A stretch of DNA of 64,000 nt from Sambucus nigra (taxonomy: Eukaryota; Streptophyta; Magnoliopsida; Dipsacales; Adoxaceae): the NCBI GenBank assembly GCA_949130495.1, contig OX422221.1, positions 32,051,224 to 32,115,223 of the forward strand, read 5' to 3'. The position numbers and the translations under genes were made by a program. Within the stretch, counting starts at the first letter, position 1. Every line of letters starts with the position of its first letter. This document shows positions 47,291-59,850 of this stretch, one piece after another. The notes under the pieces are model-generated. The model did no database searches. It saw only the letters and a program-made list of their open reading frames with translations, and was not told the origin of the DNA.

Positions 47291-49289
47291 TGAAATAGCG
47301 TTGCCAAAGCCGTTTATTGAAAATAAACTATTTAAGCAACTCCGAAAGTTTGTTGAAGAAACTCTTTACTTAAATCAAAATGATTTTGAACACAAGATGT
47401 GTTAACAAAAATTATGTACGAGATATGGACAAGATTTGATAACAAGTTTTAGTAAACAGTTTAAAATGTTTTAAACTCAGAACACATCAGAATGGGATGA
47501 GAAGATGTAGAAATTTTAATACTCAGGATTTTTAACGTGGTAAAACCTCAACCTTGAGGAAACATCCACGACTCCCTCTACGGAGTAAAACAAAAAAATT
47601 ATCACTAAAACAAATATGTGAGTTACAATCTATTTAACTAACATGCACACAATAACAAGTCTATACAAGTTCAGGATTATACCCTCTGGCGTCCTTTAAC
47701 TTTTCTGCAGATCTTGATTGTTGATGTAGTCTTCTCAGGTTGTCAACTCTTCCTTTGTTTCAGCAGTATACGTCGACTTATGTACACCAAATCTTATAGC
47801 CAACACTTTCAGTGTTTATAGTGTGAAGATGTTTGTGAATAGTGTTCTATATCACATGCATGAACTCACACACACTTATATATACAAACAGTCCTATACA
47901 AATTACATATAAAGTCTATATGCAGTGTGTTTGTTATTTTTCTTTCTTACAAAACCAAAAACCTTTTGACCTTTCAAAATAACCTAGATTCCACGGAGAT
48001 CTTGCTTAAGAAATCGGTCAAGACCTTTTTCAATCTATTTTGAAAATATTTAGAAGATTGAAAACCCTCCAAGTGCGAATCCAACTAGGTCAGGTTAAGT
48101 TTTGTAAAAACAGAAATAGAAAAACATCTATTGTTGATTCTGAAGTAAGAAAATGTTTTAACAGAAAACAATCAACAACGAACTTCTCAAGATGAGAAAT
48201 AAAATGCAACTAAGTGTGTTGTGACATGAAAAACTTCAGATCTATGATTTCTATTGAAACGAAAACAAGATCTGAGAAAGTGTCTAAGTTGGAAATAAGA
48301 TTTTATGAACAAAAGGTTACAGCAACCAAGAAATCACTCAACTCGAACACTCATAAACTCAAGAAACACTAAGGATGGTGTTTATTTGGTTATGGTGTTT
48401 TTGGAGAGGTAAGTGGTTTAGGTTGAAGAAGATTTGATGAAGTTAGGGTTTCTAACTTGGCTCTCTGGTTTCTCTCTCTCTCTTCTCTCTTCTCTCTCTC
48501 TCTCTTCTCTCTTCTCTCTGAGAATTTTCAAAGTGGCAAAAGCTTTCGAAGGCTGAGATGAGAGGCCTTTAAATAGGAAGAGGAGAAGGTTCCAGACTAT
48601 CGTTCAAAAACAACGGCTGAGATTGAGTCAAGCTTCTTTGACTTCAATCCAAGGGCTCACAACAGGCGGTGGATTAAACAGGCTGTGATTGGCTTAAAGG
48701 TTTACACGGGGATTCACTCAGGCGACTTGCAGGCCATTGATAAGGGTTTATCCAAGGGCTGTAAACATGCAAAGTTTTATCTCTGTAAAGAAACACAACT
48801 CTGGCCAATCAGAGAGCAGCAAGTGTTGGCCATAGGACGAATGCAATCGCACGTCCCAAACTAATTACAAAGCCAACCCTGGAGTCTCTGGCGCTTTCGG
48901 TTTCTACCCAGAGTAACTTTAGGCCAAAAAACACAACAATACATATTTAGATATTAACCCCAAGACTTTTAAATCAAGTTTTAATTTAATAAAGCCTTAA
49001 TTAAAATATGTTTATAATTCCCAAAAAATTAATAAAAATCAAATTGAGGGATTTAAACACACTCACCACATTAATACACATAAAGGTGCAATATGATATG
49101 GAAGGATTAAGTTCTAAGTGTGTGAGTGATGGCTATAGTCTCAGGATCATTACAAGATGAATAAGAGAAGAAGCAAACCAATCTCTGAGGCTCTTTGGTT
49201 TCTAGGATGGACACAATTTTGTCACTATTTCCAAACTAGATGAGCTCTTATACAGTCTAGACTCAAATGAGTCAAGTATAAGGGCTTCA
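47291..49289 (-). repeat. 3' LTR of the copia element
   Basis: TG..CA ends, near-identical to 55188-57188. The inner end is followed by the polypurine tract. It contains a TC-rich tract at about 48470-48522. A TATA-like word (minus TATTTAAAG) lies at about 48570-48578. Confidence 0.95.
48470..48522. repeat. TC-rich microsatellite in the copia 3' LTR
   Basis: CTCTCT and TTCTCT runs. The same tract occurs at 56368-56418 in the other LTR with one base different. Confidence 0.9.
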
Positions 49290-49290
49290 A

Positions 49291-49302
49291 TCTCCCCCTT
49301 TT
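49291..49302 (-). promoter_or_regulatory. Polypurine tract of the copia element
   Basis: The minus strand reads AAAAGGGGGAGA directly before the 3' LTR, the expected plus-strand primer site. Confidence 0.88.
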
Positions 49303-49601
49303 GAAATATGAGACAAAATCTCCTTTGAGTCATCTAGAACTCGTAGGGCGACAACAAATAAGAAAAACCTATTCCTATAAAAGTTCTATCTACCCAAATC
49401 CTAGAAAGCAAAAATTACATAACTCAACTATATACAGTTTAACATCCTATTATTATAATAGAGAATGACTGTACAAGAAGAATACCTGCAAAGAATTACT
49501 AAGATCAAGTTGTATAGTATATGCAGAGATAGACTCAAATTTCTCCCCCATTTTGTCTCAAATGGACAAAGGGAAGGAACTTGGAAAAATATAACAGGTA
49601 T

Positions 49602-50423
49602 TTACTCAACACAAACCATACCAATAGATTTTCGTAAAGAAATGAATCTATTATAATCAAGAGGTTTGGTAAACAAATCTGCAAGTTGTAGATCAGTTGG
49701 AAGATAATTAATTTCTAATTCCTTGGTTTCAACTAATTCACGAATAAAATGATGTCTTATTTTAATGTGCTTAGTTCGCGAGTGTTGAACTGGGTTCTTA
49801 GAAATATTAATCGTGCTTTGATTATCACAATAGAGATGAAGTGTGGGTTCTAAAATACCATAATCACTTAGCATTTGTTTAAGCCACAATAATTGGGCAC
49901 AACAGCTACCAGCGGCTATGTATTCGGATTCCGCAGTCGAGAGAGATGTGCAGTTCTGTTTTTTACTACTCCATCCTACCAAGTTATTACCAATATAACA
50001 ACATGCGCCCGAAGTGCTTTTACTATCATCAGTACAACCAGCCCAATCAGTATCTGTGTACCCAATAATAGTGCTCGGTGTGTCATTCGTGTACCAAATT
50101 CCTAAATTTAGAGTGCCTTTAACATATTTAATAATCCGTTTAACAGAGTTTAAGTGGATCTCTTTGGGGTTGTTTTGATAGCGCGCACAAACACACACAG
50201 CATACATGATATCAGGACGCGAGGCAGTCAGATAGAGTAATGTGCCAATCATACTACGATATAAAGTAGGATCTACAGATTTGCCATTTTCATCTTTAGA
50301 AAATTTTTCTGTACTACTCATAGGCGTTTTAGCACTTTTAGCACTCTCGAGGCCAAATTTCTTAACTATCTCTAATGCGTACTTAGTCTACGAAAGAAAC
50401 AATCCATCTAGTTGTTGTTTGAC
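49602..50423 (-). pseudogene. pol: Copia RNase H and end of the polyprotein
   Basis: Same frame again, with one more stop (TAG 50388-50390, in LS*TKYALE where Gln is usual). From 50321 it is open for 239 codons: RPDIMYAVCVCARYQ, then RNase H with GYTDTDWAGC, DDSKSTSG, SLSTAESEYIA, LYCDNQSTI and SRTKHIKIRHHFIREL. The acidic catalytic residues are in place. LPTDLQLADLFTKPL near the end is the typical copia finish. The stop at 49602 is the natural end, about 310 bp before the 3' LTR. Confidence 0.92.
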
Positions 50424-51506
50424 TTAGAGGCCTAGGAAGAACTGTAACTCCCCCATAAGGGACATCTGAAATTCCTTACTCATAATTTCAGCAAAAGATT
50501 TTACTTCTGAGGTAGAAGTAGATCCAAATATGATATCGTCTACATAGATCTGAGCGATAGTAATGTGTTTGTCGAAATGTTTGACAAATAAGGTTTGGTC
50601 ATTTCCACCTCTTTTGAAACCTTTATCCAGTAGAAAACTGGACAGGCGCTCATACCAAGCTCTAGGAGCTTGCTTAAGACCATATAAAGCCTTTTTCAAC
50701 CGAAATACATGATTAGGATAATTAGGGTCAATGAACCCTTTAGGTTGTTCTACATAGGTTTCCTCGGCAAGAATTCCATTAAGGAACGCAGATTTAACAT
50801 CCATTTGATATAACGTAAAATGCATGTGACAAGCTATAGCAAGAAGCAGACGAACTGATTCTAAACGAGTAACAGGAGCAAACGTCTCGTTAAAATCAAT
50901 TCCTTCTATTTGGGAATAACCTTGAGCAACAAGTCTAGCTTTATTTCTAATTATCATCCCATTTTCATCAGTTTTATTTTTGAAAATCCAAGGAGTACCA
51001 ATAACCTTTTTGTGATCAGGACGTGGAACAAGATACCATACATCATGAATGACAAATTGTAATAGTTCATCCTGCATAGCAGAGATCCAGTGAGAGTCAT
51101 TCAATGCCTCATTTACATTCTTTGGTTCCACAAGAGAAACAAAGCATGCATAAAGAGCATAATTTCGAAGTTGGGATCTTGTACGTACTGGCTCACTAGA
51201 GTTACCAACTATGTTGTTTATGGGATGATCTTTAGAAACCCAGTTAGGTACTTCAGGTGACTCAATAGGTAATGAATTATCTATTTCAAAAGAGTCATTT
51301 TCTAAAATATTTGACGATTATTCTTCTATAGTTAATTCACTAGTCTTGCTTTCTACAGTAGTGTCACTAACAATTACATTTATGGATTCCATTAAGGTTT
51401 TAGTGCGAAGATTATATACCCGATAAGCTCTACTGTTAGGTGAATATCCTAAGAATATGTCTTTATCTCCCCTACTCTCAAATTTAGATAAGTGTTCCCT
51501 ATCTTT
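50424..51506 (-). pseudogene. pol: Copia integrase tail and reverse transcriptase
   Basis: Same frame as the upstream part. After the TGA it reads KDREHLSKFE and GDKDIFLGYSPNSRAYRVYN, the integrase C-terminal region, then meets TAA at 51318-51320. RT begins near 51131 (EPKNVNEALND, WIFKNKTDENG, RNKARLVAQGYSQ, LYQMDVKSAFLNG, LYGLKQAPRAWYERL). The catalytic YVDD is intact at residues 196-199 counted from 51131. It ends at TAA 50424-50426 after MGELQFFLGL, where relatives have GLQ or a similar residue, and continues in frame. Confidence 0.92.
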
Positions 51507-54500
51507 TCACACATAACAGGTACTACCAAAGGTTCTAAGGTACTTAAGATTAGGCTTTTTATTGTACCAAAGTTCATAAGGGGTTTGTTTGGAATTCTTT
51601 CTAAGATAGACCCTATTAATAAGATGGCAAGCTGTACGAATAGATTCTACCCAAAAATACTTAGGTAAGTTCTTGGCATGGAGCATGACACGTGCCATCT
51701 CTTGAAGAGTTCGATTCTTTCTTTCAGCTATACCATTTTGTTGAGGGGTCTTAGGGGCACTGAACTCATGTTTGTAACCATTATAGTCACAGTATTCTAT
51801 AATACCAGTATCTTTGAATTCACCCCCTCTATCACTTCGGATTCTATTCACTTGAGTGTCTTTCTCATTCTCAATCCGTAAAAGAATCTTTAAAAAAGTT
51901 TGAAAAGTATCGGATTTCTGTTTTAAGAAAGCTACCCAAGTAAATCTTGTGAAGTCATCTACCATAACTAAGATATAACTGTGTCCACAAAGACTAACAG
52001 TTTGAGAAGGACCCATTAGGTCCATATGGATGAGTTCTAAGGGATTAGAGGTAAGAATATCTTTAACCCTTTTATGAGGTGATTTAACAATTTTTCCTTC
52101 TTGACAGGGACCACAGACAATGTTATGAATAGGTTTAATTTTTGGTATTCCTCTAACTATTTGTTGAGAGGACAATTTACTCAAATTTTCGTAATTAATG
52201 TGACCCATTCTGTTATGCCATATCTCATTGTCATCCATTCTGGAAACATTACAGATTTCAGAACTAGACATGACAGTATAAAAATTGTCAGGTGTCATGA
52301 ATCCTGTAATTACGCATTCTCCCTTTTCATTTAAAATCTTGCAATTGTTCTTTGAAAAGGTAACAGTATGGTTTAAGTCACAAAATTGCGAAATGCTGAG
52401 TAAATTAGCCTTAAGACCTTTAACTAAGAGAACATTTTCAAGAACAGGAAGTCCTTTTTCTTTAAGAGTTCCTTTGCCTATGATCTGGGATGATACTCCA
52501 TCACCAAAAACAACTTTTCCTCCATCAAAGATGGTTTTATTTAAAAGTTTTGTATCATCACCTATCATATGCTTGGAACATCCAGAATCCAAATACCAAC
52601 CAGAAGATGTAAGTTCAGCTTTTAAGGCAGAAATAACAATATTACACTTCATCTGGGGTACTAGATCATCTTTTCTAACCCAAATTGCTCTGGTTTTCTG
52701 TTTGCGCTTGTTTGCTCTCACTTGGTAAAATTTGCGAGCATTAGATTTTTGTTGAAAAACATTTTGCGCATGATTTTGAGTAAATGTAAACACCTGAGCA
52801 TTTGATTTAGAAAAGTTTCTGGGATTCCTTCTAGTGAATGTCCTTTTAGGTTTAGTCTTTCTATTCCTATAGTTGGAGTTTTTGTCTGGTGGCCTGGGAA
52901 GGACATAGTTGTTACGACTCCTCCTAGAATAGTTAAAGTTTTGATACATGGAAGTATTGTAGATAGGCTTAATCAGTCTCCTATCATAGCAATCATCGAA
53001 AGAAAGTCCGTATATATCACAATAGGAGAAATAAAGATTGCTCAGAATGGGGTTTACCTTAGGAAAGTCTCTAAACAAAGGTTTTGAGAGATTTTGAGGC
53101 TGAATTTTATTCCTAGGTAGCACAGGTTTGAAAGCAGGTTCACTTTCCCTAATTGGGGGGCAGACATATTTTCCCTTTGGTAAAATTTCATGCTTAGAGC
53201 AACTTGCATCTCCAGTGTTAGTGTTTTGATGATCAAACTCAGTTTTAAGTGAATGAAAGTCTGTACATGTTTCAATAGGTCTTTTACCTCCTGACACAAA
53301 TTTGATAGGTTCAACATGTTTTGTTTGTGTCTTCAAATTGAGGCAAAACCCTATACCAGTTCGATCATCAGAATTGGTTTTAGATTCAGCAACGAATTCT
53401 TCAAAACATTTAGAGTTGTTTTCAAATTTTGTAAATTTTTTGAACACAGTTGTTGTCTTTTCTTTGGTTTGTTCCAATTCTAATAATGTCCCTTTGTATT
53501 TTTTCTCCAGAATTTCATTAGCTTCAGTCAAAGTTTTCAGTTTTTCATCAAACACTTTGATATCACTTTCATGAGACATGAATTGAGTAGTATACTCTTC
53601 AGCATTCAGTTTTACCATCAGGCTTAGATCCTCTAACTTTTTGGTAAGATCTTTCACAATCTTTTCTAGTCTAGTGCTTTTCTTAAGAGTTTTGGCATAT
53701 AGAGTGTGAATGTCTGGGAGATCTTCATTGTCTGAGTCACTGAGTGAGGTGTGTGAAGTGACCCCTAAGGTTTCATTTCTTAAACTCACGCACCCATTGA
53801 CATCAGCAGTATCGATTCCCTTTTGACTCACACACCCCGAGGAAGAAGTATTAATGTTCTCAGTAAGCAAAGCATCTAAACCAGTTAAAGTATGATTCAA
53901 AACAACTGAGCTAGAATTACTAGACTCATCCTCACTATCAAGCACAGGTATATCATCATTATATATGATTTTGGCAAAGAAGGATAAACAAGGATCAAAA
54001 CCATCTGATGTCTCAGGTTCCTCATTTTCAGAGTCACTTGAGTCATCCCATGTTTTGCAGATGTTGGCTCTAGAGTGTTTGTTTTGGGTATTTAAATTAA
54101 CTCGACAGTCTTGAGCAATGTGTCCTAGTTTACCACATCTATAGCATTCAGTCTTCTTGAGGTCTCTGTGAGGTCTTGTGTTGTCCTTGTTATGTTTGTC
54201 ATGAGGTTTCTCATGAGACTTGTGATTTGAAGGAGTTGGATAATTAGACTTGCCCTGTCTATTTGCAATATTGTTTCTAAATTTAACAATTTTCTTAAAT
54301 TTTTTTGACATTAGGGCAATCTGATTATCTAGACTTTCTAAGTCATAGTCCTCATCAGAATCATTACTAGGAGTGTTTAACTCAGGCTTAGTCATCTTAG
54401 AAGTAAAGCTAAGATTGGAATTGGTATGTTTCCTATGAGTGTGGGTCAATTGTTTCTTAAACTCTAATTCCATTTCCACAGTTCTTAATTTACTACTGAG

Positions 54501-55112
54501 TAATTCAGGAGTGAGATTTATATCACACATTTCCTCAATAGGATATCTTTTATTGTCAAATTTCTGTGGTAATGATCTCAGAATTTTAGACACAATTTCT
54601 TGTCTATCATAAGTTATACCATTAGCATGCAGTTTAGTGACAATATCAGTCAGGTTCATATAGAAGTCATCAAAAGACTCAGATTCAGACATGATTAAAG
54701 AATTATATTGTTGAATTAACATCTGAGTTTTAGCATCCTTAACCCTAGAGTCTCCTTCATGGGCAGTAATCAGGGTATCCCATGCTTCCTTAGAAGTGGT
54801 ACAACATGAGATTCTCTTGAACTCATGTTCATTTATAAACATAAATATAGCATTCTTTCCTTTATTATTATTGCGAGAAACTTGTTTCTCTTCTTGAGTA
54901 AACTCACTTAATATTTTCTTAACCCTCTCATTACTTCCTTCAATGGCTAGTTTAGTAGGATAAAAGTATCCATTTTGAATAATGTCCCAGACATCATCTC
55001 CCAGAGTTCCTTGAATGAAAGCAATCTTCCTTACTTTCCAGTAAGAAAAATTGGTTCCATCAAAGACAGGAGGTCTGGTCAAGTTACCATATCTTTCATT
55101 TTTCTCATCCAT
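51507..55112 (-). pseudogene. gag-pol: Copia Gag, protease and integrase (first part of the polyprotein)
   Basis: Open for 1,201 codons from an ATG 60 bp after the primer site. Residues 1-220 are the copia Gag (PPVFDGTNFSYWKVRK, SLPQKFD). A zinc knuckle has C323, C326, H331 and C336. An acidic, then coiled-coil-like segment lies at about 470-560 and a basic Arg/Asn-rich one at about 720-810. The protease active site is D842-S-G (WYLDSGCSKHM). The integrase zinc site has H966, H971, C1000 and C1003, and the catalytic triad is D1031, D1094 and E1130, with 35 residues between the last two. It ends at TGA 51507-51509 within FGSTCYV, and the same frame continues beyond. Only that stop breaks this part. 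Confidence 0.93.
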
Positions 55113-55173
55113 GATTGATTTTGAGAAAATAGTTTCAGAAACTCAGGATCTTTTTGAAAAAAGTTCACCAAAA

Positions 55174-55185
55174 GCTCTGATATCA
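55174..55185 (-). promoter_or_regulatory. Primer binding site of the copia element
   Basis: The minus strand reads TGATATCAGAGC two bases inside the 5' LTR. It matches the initiator tRNA-Met site TGGTATCAGAGC except at one position. Confidence 0.88.
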
Positions 55186-55187
55186 AT

Positions 55188-57188
55188 TGAAATAGCGTTG
55201 CCAAAGTCGTTTATTGAAAATAAACTATTTAAGCAACTCCGAAAGTTTTTTGAAGAAACTCTTTACTTAAATCAAAATGATTTTGAACACAAGATGTGTT
55301 AACAAAAATTATGTACGAGATATGGACAGGATTTGATAAAAAGTTTTAGTAAACAGTTTAAAATGTTTTAAACTCATCACACATCAGAATGGGATGAGAA
55401 GATGTAGAAATATTAATACTCAGGATTTTTAATGTGGTAAAACCTCAACCTTGAGGAAACATCCACGACTCCCTCTACGGAGTAAAACAAAAAAATTATC
55501 ACTAAAACAAATATGTGAGTTACAATCTATTTAACTAACATGCACACAATAACAAGTCTATACAAGTTCAGGATTATACCCTTTGGCGTCCTTTAACTTT
55601 TCTGCAGATATTGATTGTTGATGTAGTCTTCTCAGGTTGTCAACTCTTCCTTTGTTTCAGTAGTATACGTCAACTTATGTTCACCAAATCTTATAGCCAA
55701 CACTTTCAGTGTTTGTAGTGTGAAGATGTTTGTGAATAGTGTTCTATATCACATGCATGAACTCACACACACTTATATATACAAACAGTCCTATACAAAT
55801 TACATATAAAGTCTATATGCAGTGTATTTGTTATTTTTCTTTCTTACAAAACCAAAAACCTTTTGACCTTTCAAAATAACCCAGATTCCACGGAGATCTT
55901 GCTTAAGAAATCGGTCAAGACCTTTTTCAATCTATTTTGAAAATATTTAGAAGATTGAAAACCCTCCAAGTGCGAATCCAACTAGGTCAGGTTAAGTTTT
56001 GTAAAAACAGAAATAGAAAAACATCTATTGTTGATTCTGAAGTAAGAACATGTTTTACCAGAAAACAATCAACAACGAACTTCTCAAGATGAGAAATAAA
56101 ATGCAACTAAGTGTGTTGTGACATGAAAAACTTCAAATCTATGATTTCTATTGAAACAGAAACAAGATCCGAGAAAGTGTCTAAGTTGGAAATAAGATTT
56201 TATGAACAAAAGGTTATAGCAACCCAGAAATCACTCAACTCGAACTCTCATAAACTCAAGAAACACTAAGGATGGTGTTTATTTAGTTATGGTGTTTTTG
56301 GAGACGTAAGTGGTTTAGGTTGAAGAAGATTTGATGAAGTTAGGGTTTCTAACTTGGCTCTCTGGTTTCTCTCTCTCTCTTCTCTCTTCTCTATCTCTCT
56401 CTTCTCTCTTCTCTCTGAGAATTTTCAAAGTGGCAAAAGCTTTCGAAGGCTGAGATGAGAGGCCTTCAAATAGGAAGAGGAGAAGGTTCCAGACTATCAT
56501 TCAAAAACAACGGCTGAGATTGAGTCAAGCTTCTTTGACTTCAATCCAAGGGCTCACAACAGGCGGTGGATTAAACAGGCTGTGATTGGCTTAAATGTTT
56601 ACACGGGGATTCACTCAGGCGACATGCAGGCCATTAATAAGGGTTGATCCAAGGGCTGTAAACATGCGAAGTTTTGTCTCTGTAAAGAAACACAACTCTA
56701 GCCAATCAGAGAGAAGCAAGTGTTGGCCATAGGACGAATGCAATCGCGCATCCCAAACTAATTACAAAGCCAACCCTGGAGTCTCTGGCGCTTTCGGTTT
56801 CTACCCAGAGTAACTTTAGGCCAAAAAACACAACAATACATATTTAGATATTAACCCCAAGACTTTTAAATCAAGTTTTAATTTAATAAAACCTTAATTA
56901 AAATATGTTTATAATTCCCAAAAAATTAATAAAAATCAAATTGAGGGATTTAAACACACTCACCACATTAATACACATAAAGGTGCAATATGATATGCAA
57001 GGATTAAGTTCTAAGTGTGTGAGTGATGGATATAGTCTCAGGATCATTACAAGATGAATAAGAGAAGAAGCAAACCAATCTCTGAGGCTCTTTGGTTTCT
57101 AGGATGGACACAATTTTGTCACTATTTCCAAACTAGATGAGCTCTTATACAGTCTAGACTCAAATGAGTCAAAAGTATAAGGGCTTCA
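55188..57188 (-). repeat. 5' LTR of the copia element
   Basis: It pairs with 47291-49289 and is the promoter-bearing copy for minus-strand transcription. At about 56465-56473 the TATA-like word of the other LTR (TATTTAAAG) reads TATTTGAAG, one base different. A TC-rich tract lies at 56368-56418. Confidence 0.95.
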
Positions 57189-57960
57189 GCATGGACCCCT
57201 TTGAGCCTGATATTTCCAGTGATTCCTCTATCTTAGATCTTGGGGACTCTTCTTAGCCACCCACCACATTCACCGATGCTACTCTTATGGAGAAGTTGAT
57301 CACTCACTCATTTATTTCCACACTTCCTCCTGTAAGTGCCCTTGAGGATCACTCCGAGCCTCATGAGGAGTGTGTGTCTCACACGCTTTAGTTGGATCAT
57401 CTTCCCCCATCATTTATCCCAACCGACCCACCCATTATTCCTTTCACCCCACCACCTGGTTTGGATCTTGATTATTACACATGTCATGTTTCCATCTAAA
57501 ATTTTAGATCCTCACCTGAAACCATCCTCTACCACCCACGAGAGTATTTGTGGTACTACTCTCCACTTCCGTGACATATAGCTTGTTACCCCATGCCCGC
57601 CACTCTATTGTCGTCTTGATTTTTCCCCTCTAAAGCTCCCTGGTGTGTCACGGCGCGAAAATTATCATCGTCCATTTATAGAACGGTCGTGTAATTTCCA
57701 TGAGCCTCATCTAATTCCATTTTTGAAACCATTTCTTTTTCCTCACCAATTAGAGCATCCTGGTTATAGGGCCTTAGTTGCCCTCACCTTTCGGCTCAAT
57801 AAAGCCCGTGACCGGTGCCTCTTCACCCTAACCCTTTCCTTTCTCCCCTATACCCTAATCCCCACACGGCCATGGTCCACCGATTCTTTGCATCATGTGA
57901 TGCACTTTGCAATACAAGTGCATTTACCCTCTTTAGCCTTTATCCAATAAGACTGACGCT
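57189..57960 (+). pseudogene. Gag-like reading frame of an Athila-like element, second part
   Basis: This continues the frame interrupted at 47290. It reads as an acidic, then Pro/Thr/His-rich protein (MDPFEPDISSDSSILDLGD, then DHSEPHEECVSHTL) with several stops. It loses protein character by about 57960, where GTTTGGGGGTG begins. No known domain is visible. Confidence 0.5.
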
Positions 57961-59850
57961 TCAGTCTTGTTTGGGGGTGATTATCATCACCCACTTTTTA
58001 ATCTGCTCTGTGCTTTCCTAGTTCCTATCTTTAGGGTGCGATTAGATCGGTCTATATGAAAACATTAAAGTTAGCGCTACTGGGATTCAGCTCGTTGTTT
58101 CTTGTATGAGTCTTATCTAGTTTGGGGGTGGTGTTTCACATCACCCTATGCTTTATAGACGTGTACACAATTTTTATCTCATTACTTATTCAGGTTTATT
58201 CTTGGTTTCATCTGTCCACTTCATTAGTGGTTGATTCTGGTAATATCTTTCCTCCTTTCTACTAAATTATCATCACCCACTAAATTTTAAAAATCATTTT
58301 ACCTAACATCTAGGACGATGTTCCTTTTGGTTTGGGGTGGGAAATTTTATCAAAATCGTGTCTCTTTTGAAATATTTTGATTTTTAAACCTGATTTTTAA
58401 ATTTCGTGCAGTTTCTTTCATCTCATTTATTGATGTGATCTTTCAATCCTCCATCTTTTTAAGTCTAGTACTCAAGCTAGAGGATTTATCTTTTTTAAAT
58501 AGCTTATGTAATACGTAACAAGGCATGTTGCACCATGAATATATAGACTCAAAAAAATGGCGCACTTATCACGTCACTATAGTTTAGAGTTGAAGAGTAC
58601 TATAATTCTCAAGAAAACCTTAAGGATCACTAGTAGATACTTTAGCTTGTGAGATTTGTGCCTTTCACCCTTTCAGATTGTCTTACGCAATCTCTGAGTC
58701 ACAAGTTGATTCAACGTCTTTTGGGTCCGCACTTAAATCGTTGTATGATCTCATTATTCTTCATTAAATTTTGGGTTGTTCATTGAGAACGACATCTCTT
58801 TCGAGTTATAATAAACATGTGTCTCAAAATTTGTCCCGATCATTGGGTTTTCACCTATACACCTCACCCATTACATTACCATATTCCCACATATTCCCCA
58901 TATCATCCATATACCATCCCCATTTTCCATATCAACTCCATTTTTCCACCCACCATTTTTGAAAAAAGAAAAGAGTGTTGATTCCAAATGTTAAATGTCT
59001 TCATTGTTGGGTTGAAAAGAGAGAGAAAAATAAAAACAAAAATTTTAAAATTTTAAAAAAAAAGAAAGGGAAAAAAAGGAAAAGAAACGAGAGAAAAATT
59101 AGAGAAAATAGAGTAAAGAAAAGAGAGAGAAAAAACGAGTAGTAGATAATACTTAGTTTTTATGTAGTAAAGGCATATGTGCCTAAAGTGTAGAACACTC
59201 TTCTCATCCATCGCCCATCCATCACCATCATATCATTATCCTACTTCACCTCATACCATACTTCCCATTTCATTTTCCCCTCACCCATTATCATCCATTT
59301 TCCCCTAGGTGTTCTGGAAAATGAAAGTCAACGTGGTGAATAACTCGACGTTCTCACTATAGTGATTAGCATTCTTTCATGAGATCACTTTTCTTTCAAA
59401 TTATTCGTTCTTTCTTATGTGTGTGTGAGACGTTTGAACTTGATTACATTTACCCTTTTCCTCACATACCAGAGCGATACACTAACCCTAATCTCGAGAG
59501 TTCGTTTGAGATAGCTATATCCAGTGAGATTTTTAAGTTGAAGCGTTGATTTCGAAGAGGCTATCTAGGAATTACTCTCATGATACTCGACCTGTTTTGA
59601 CTGATTCACACTACACATGTTGAGTTCTAGGAAGGATGTTCCTTCTGTATTTACTTATATAAACTTTTTACACATTCTAGCTTGTATTTATCGAAATATT
59701 TATCTCATGATGGATGGTGCGATAATTCTATGTCTCATAAGAGATAGATTGTCATTTGGAAATAAGAATTTTGTGGGTAAATTCCCTACAAACTCTCGTA
59801 AGAGACAACTCATCCTATAGGGCAACCTATAGGTTTAAAGGATTGTTACA
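57961..59850 (+). mobile_element. 3' non-coding region of an Athila-like element
   Basis: GTTTGGGGGTGATTATCATCACCC (about 57968), GTTTGGGGGTGGTGTTTCACATCACC (about 58120) and GGTTTGGGGTGGGAAATT (about 58329) are G-rich words followed by short inverted CACC blocks, commonly seen downstream of coding regions in such plant elements. A purine-rich low-complexity tract lies at 59020-59140. No coding frame is credible. The right LTR boundary is not found, so I cannot say where this element ends. Confidence 0.45.

Larger units (their letters stand above)
47291..57188 (-). mobile_element. Complete Ty1/copia element, SIRE/Opie type, 9,898 bp
   Basis: LTRs lie at 47291-49289 (3', 1,999 bp) and 55188-57188 (5', 2,001 bp). 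They begin TGAAATAGCG and end GGGCTTCA on the plus strand and are flanked by the perfect duplication GCATG (47286-47290, 57189-57193). The interior encodes gag, protease, integrase, RT and RNase H in copia order on the minus strand. RT resembles the SIRE/Opie branch (YVDDIIFGST, MSLMGELQFFLGL). Only about 310 bp lie between the end of pol and the 3' LTR, so the envelope-like gene some SIRE elements carry is absent. By eye the LTRs differ at about two per hundred positions. All catalytic residues inspected are intact; four in-frame stops disable it. Confidence 0.95.

Noticed and set aside
49290..49601. Envelope-like gene after pol in the copia element
   Set aside because: Only about 310 bp are available and they hold no membrane or coiled-coil frame, so this copy has no such gene.
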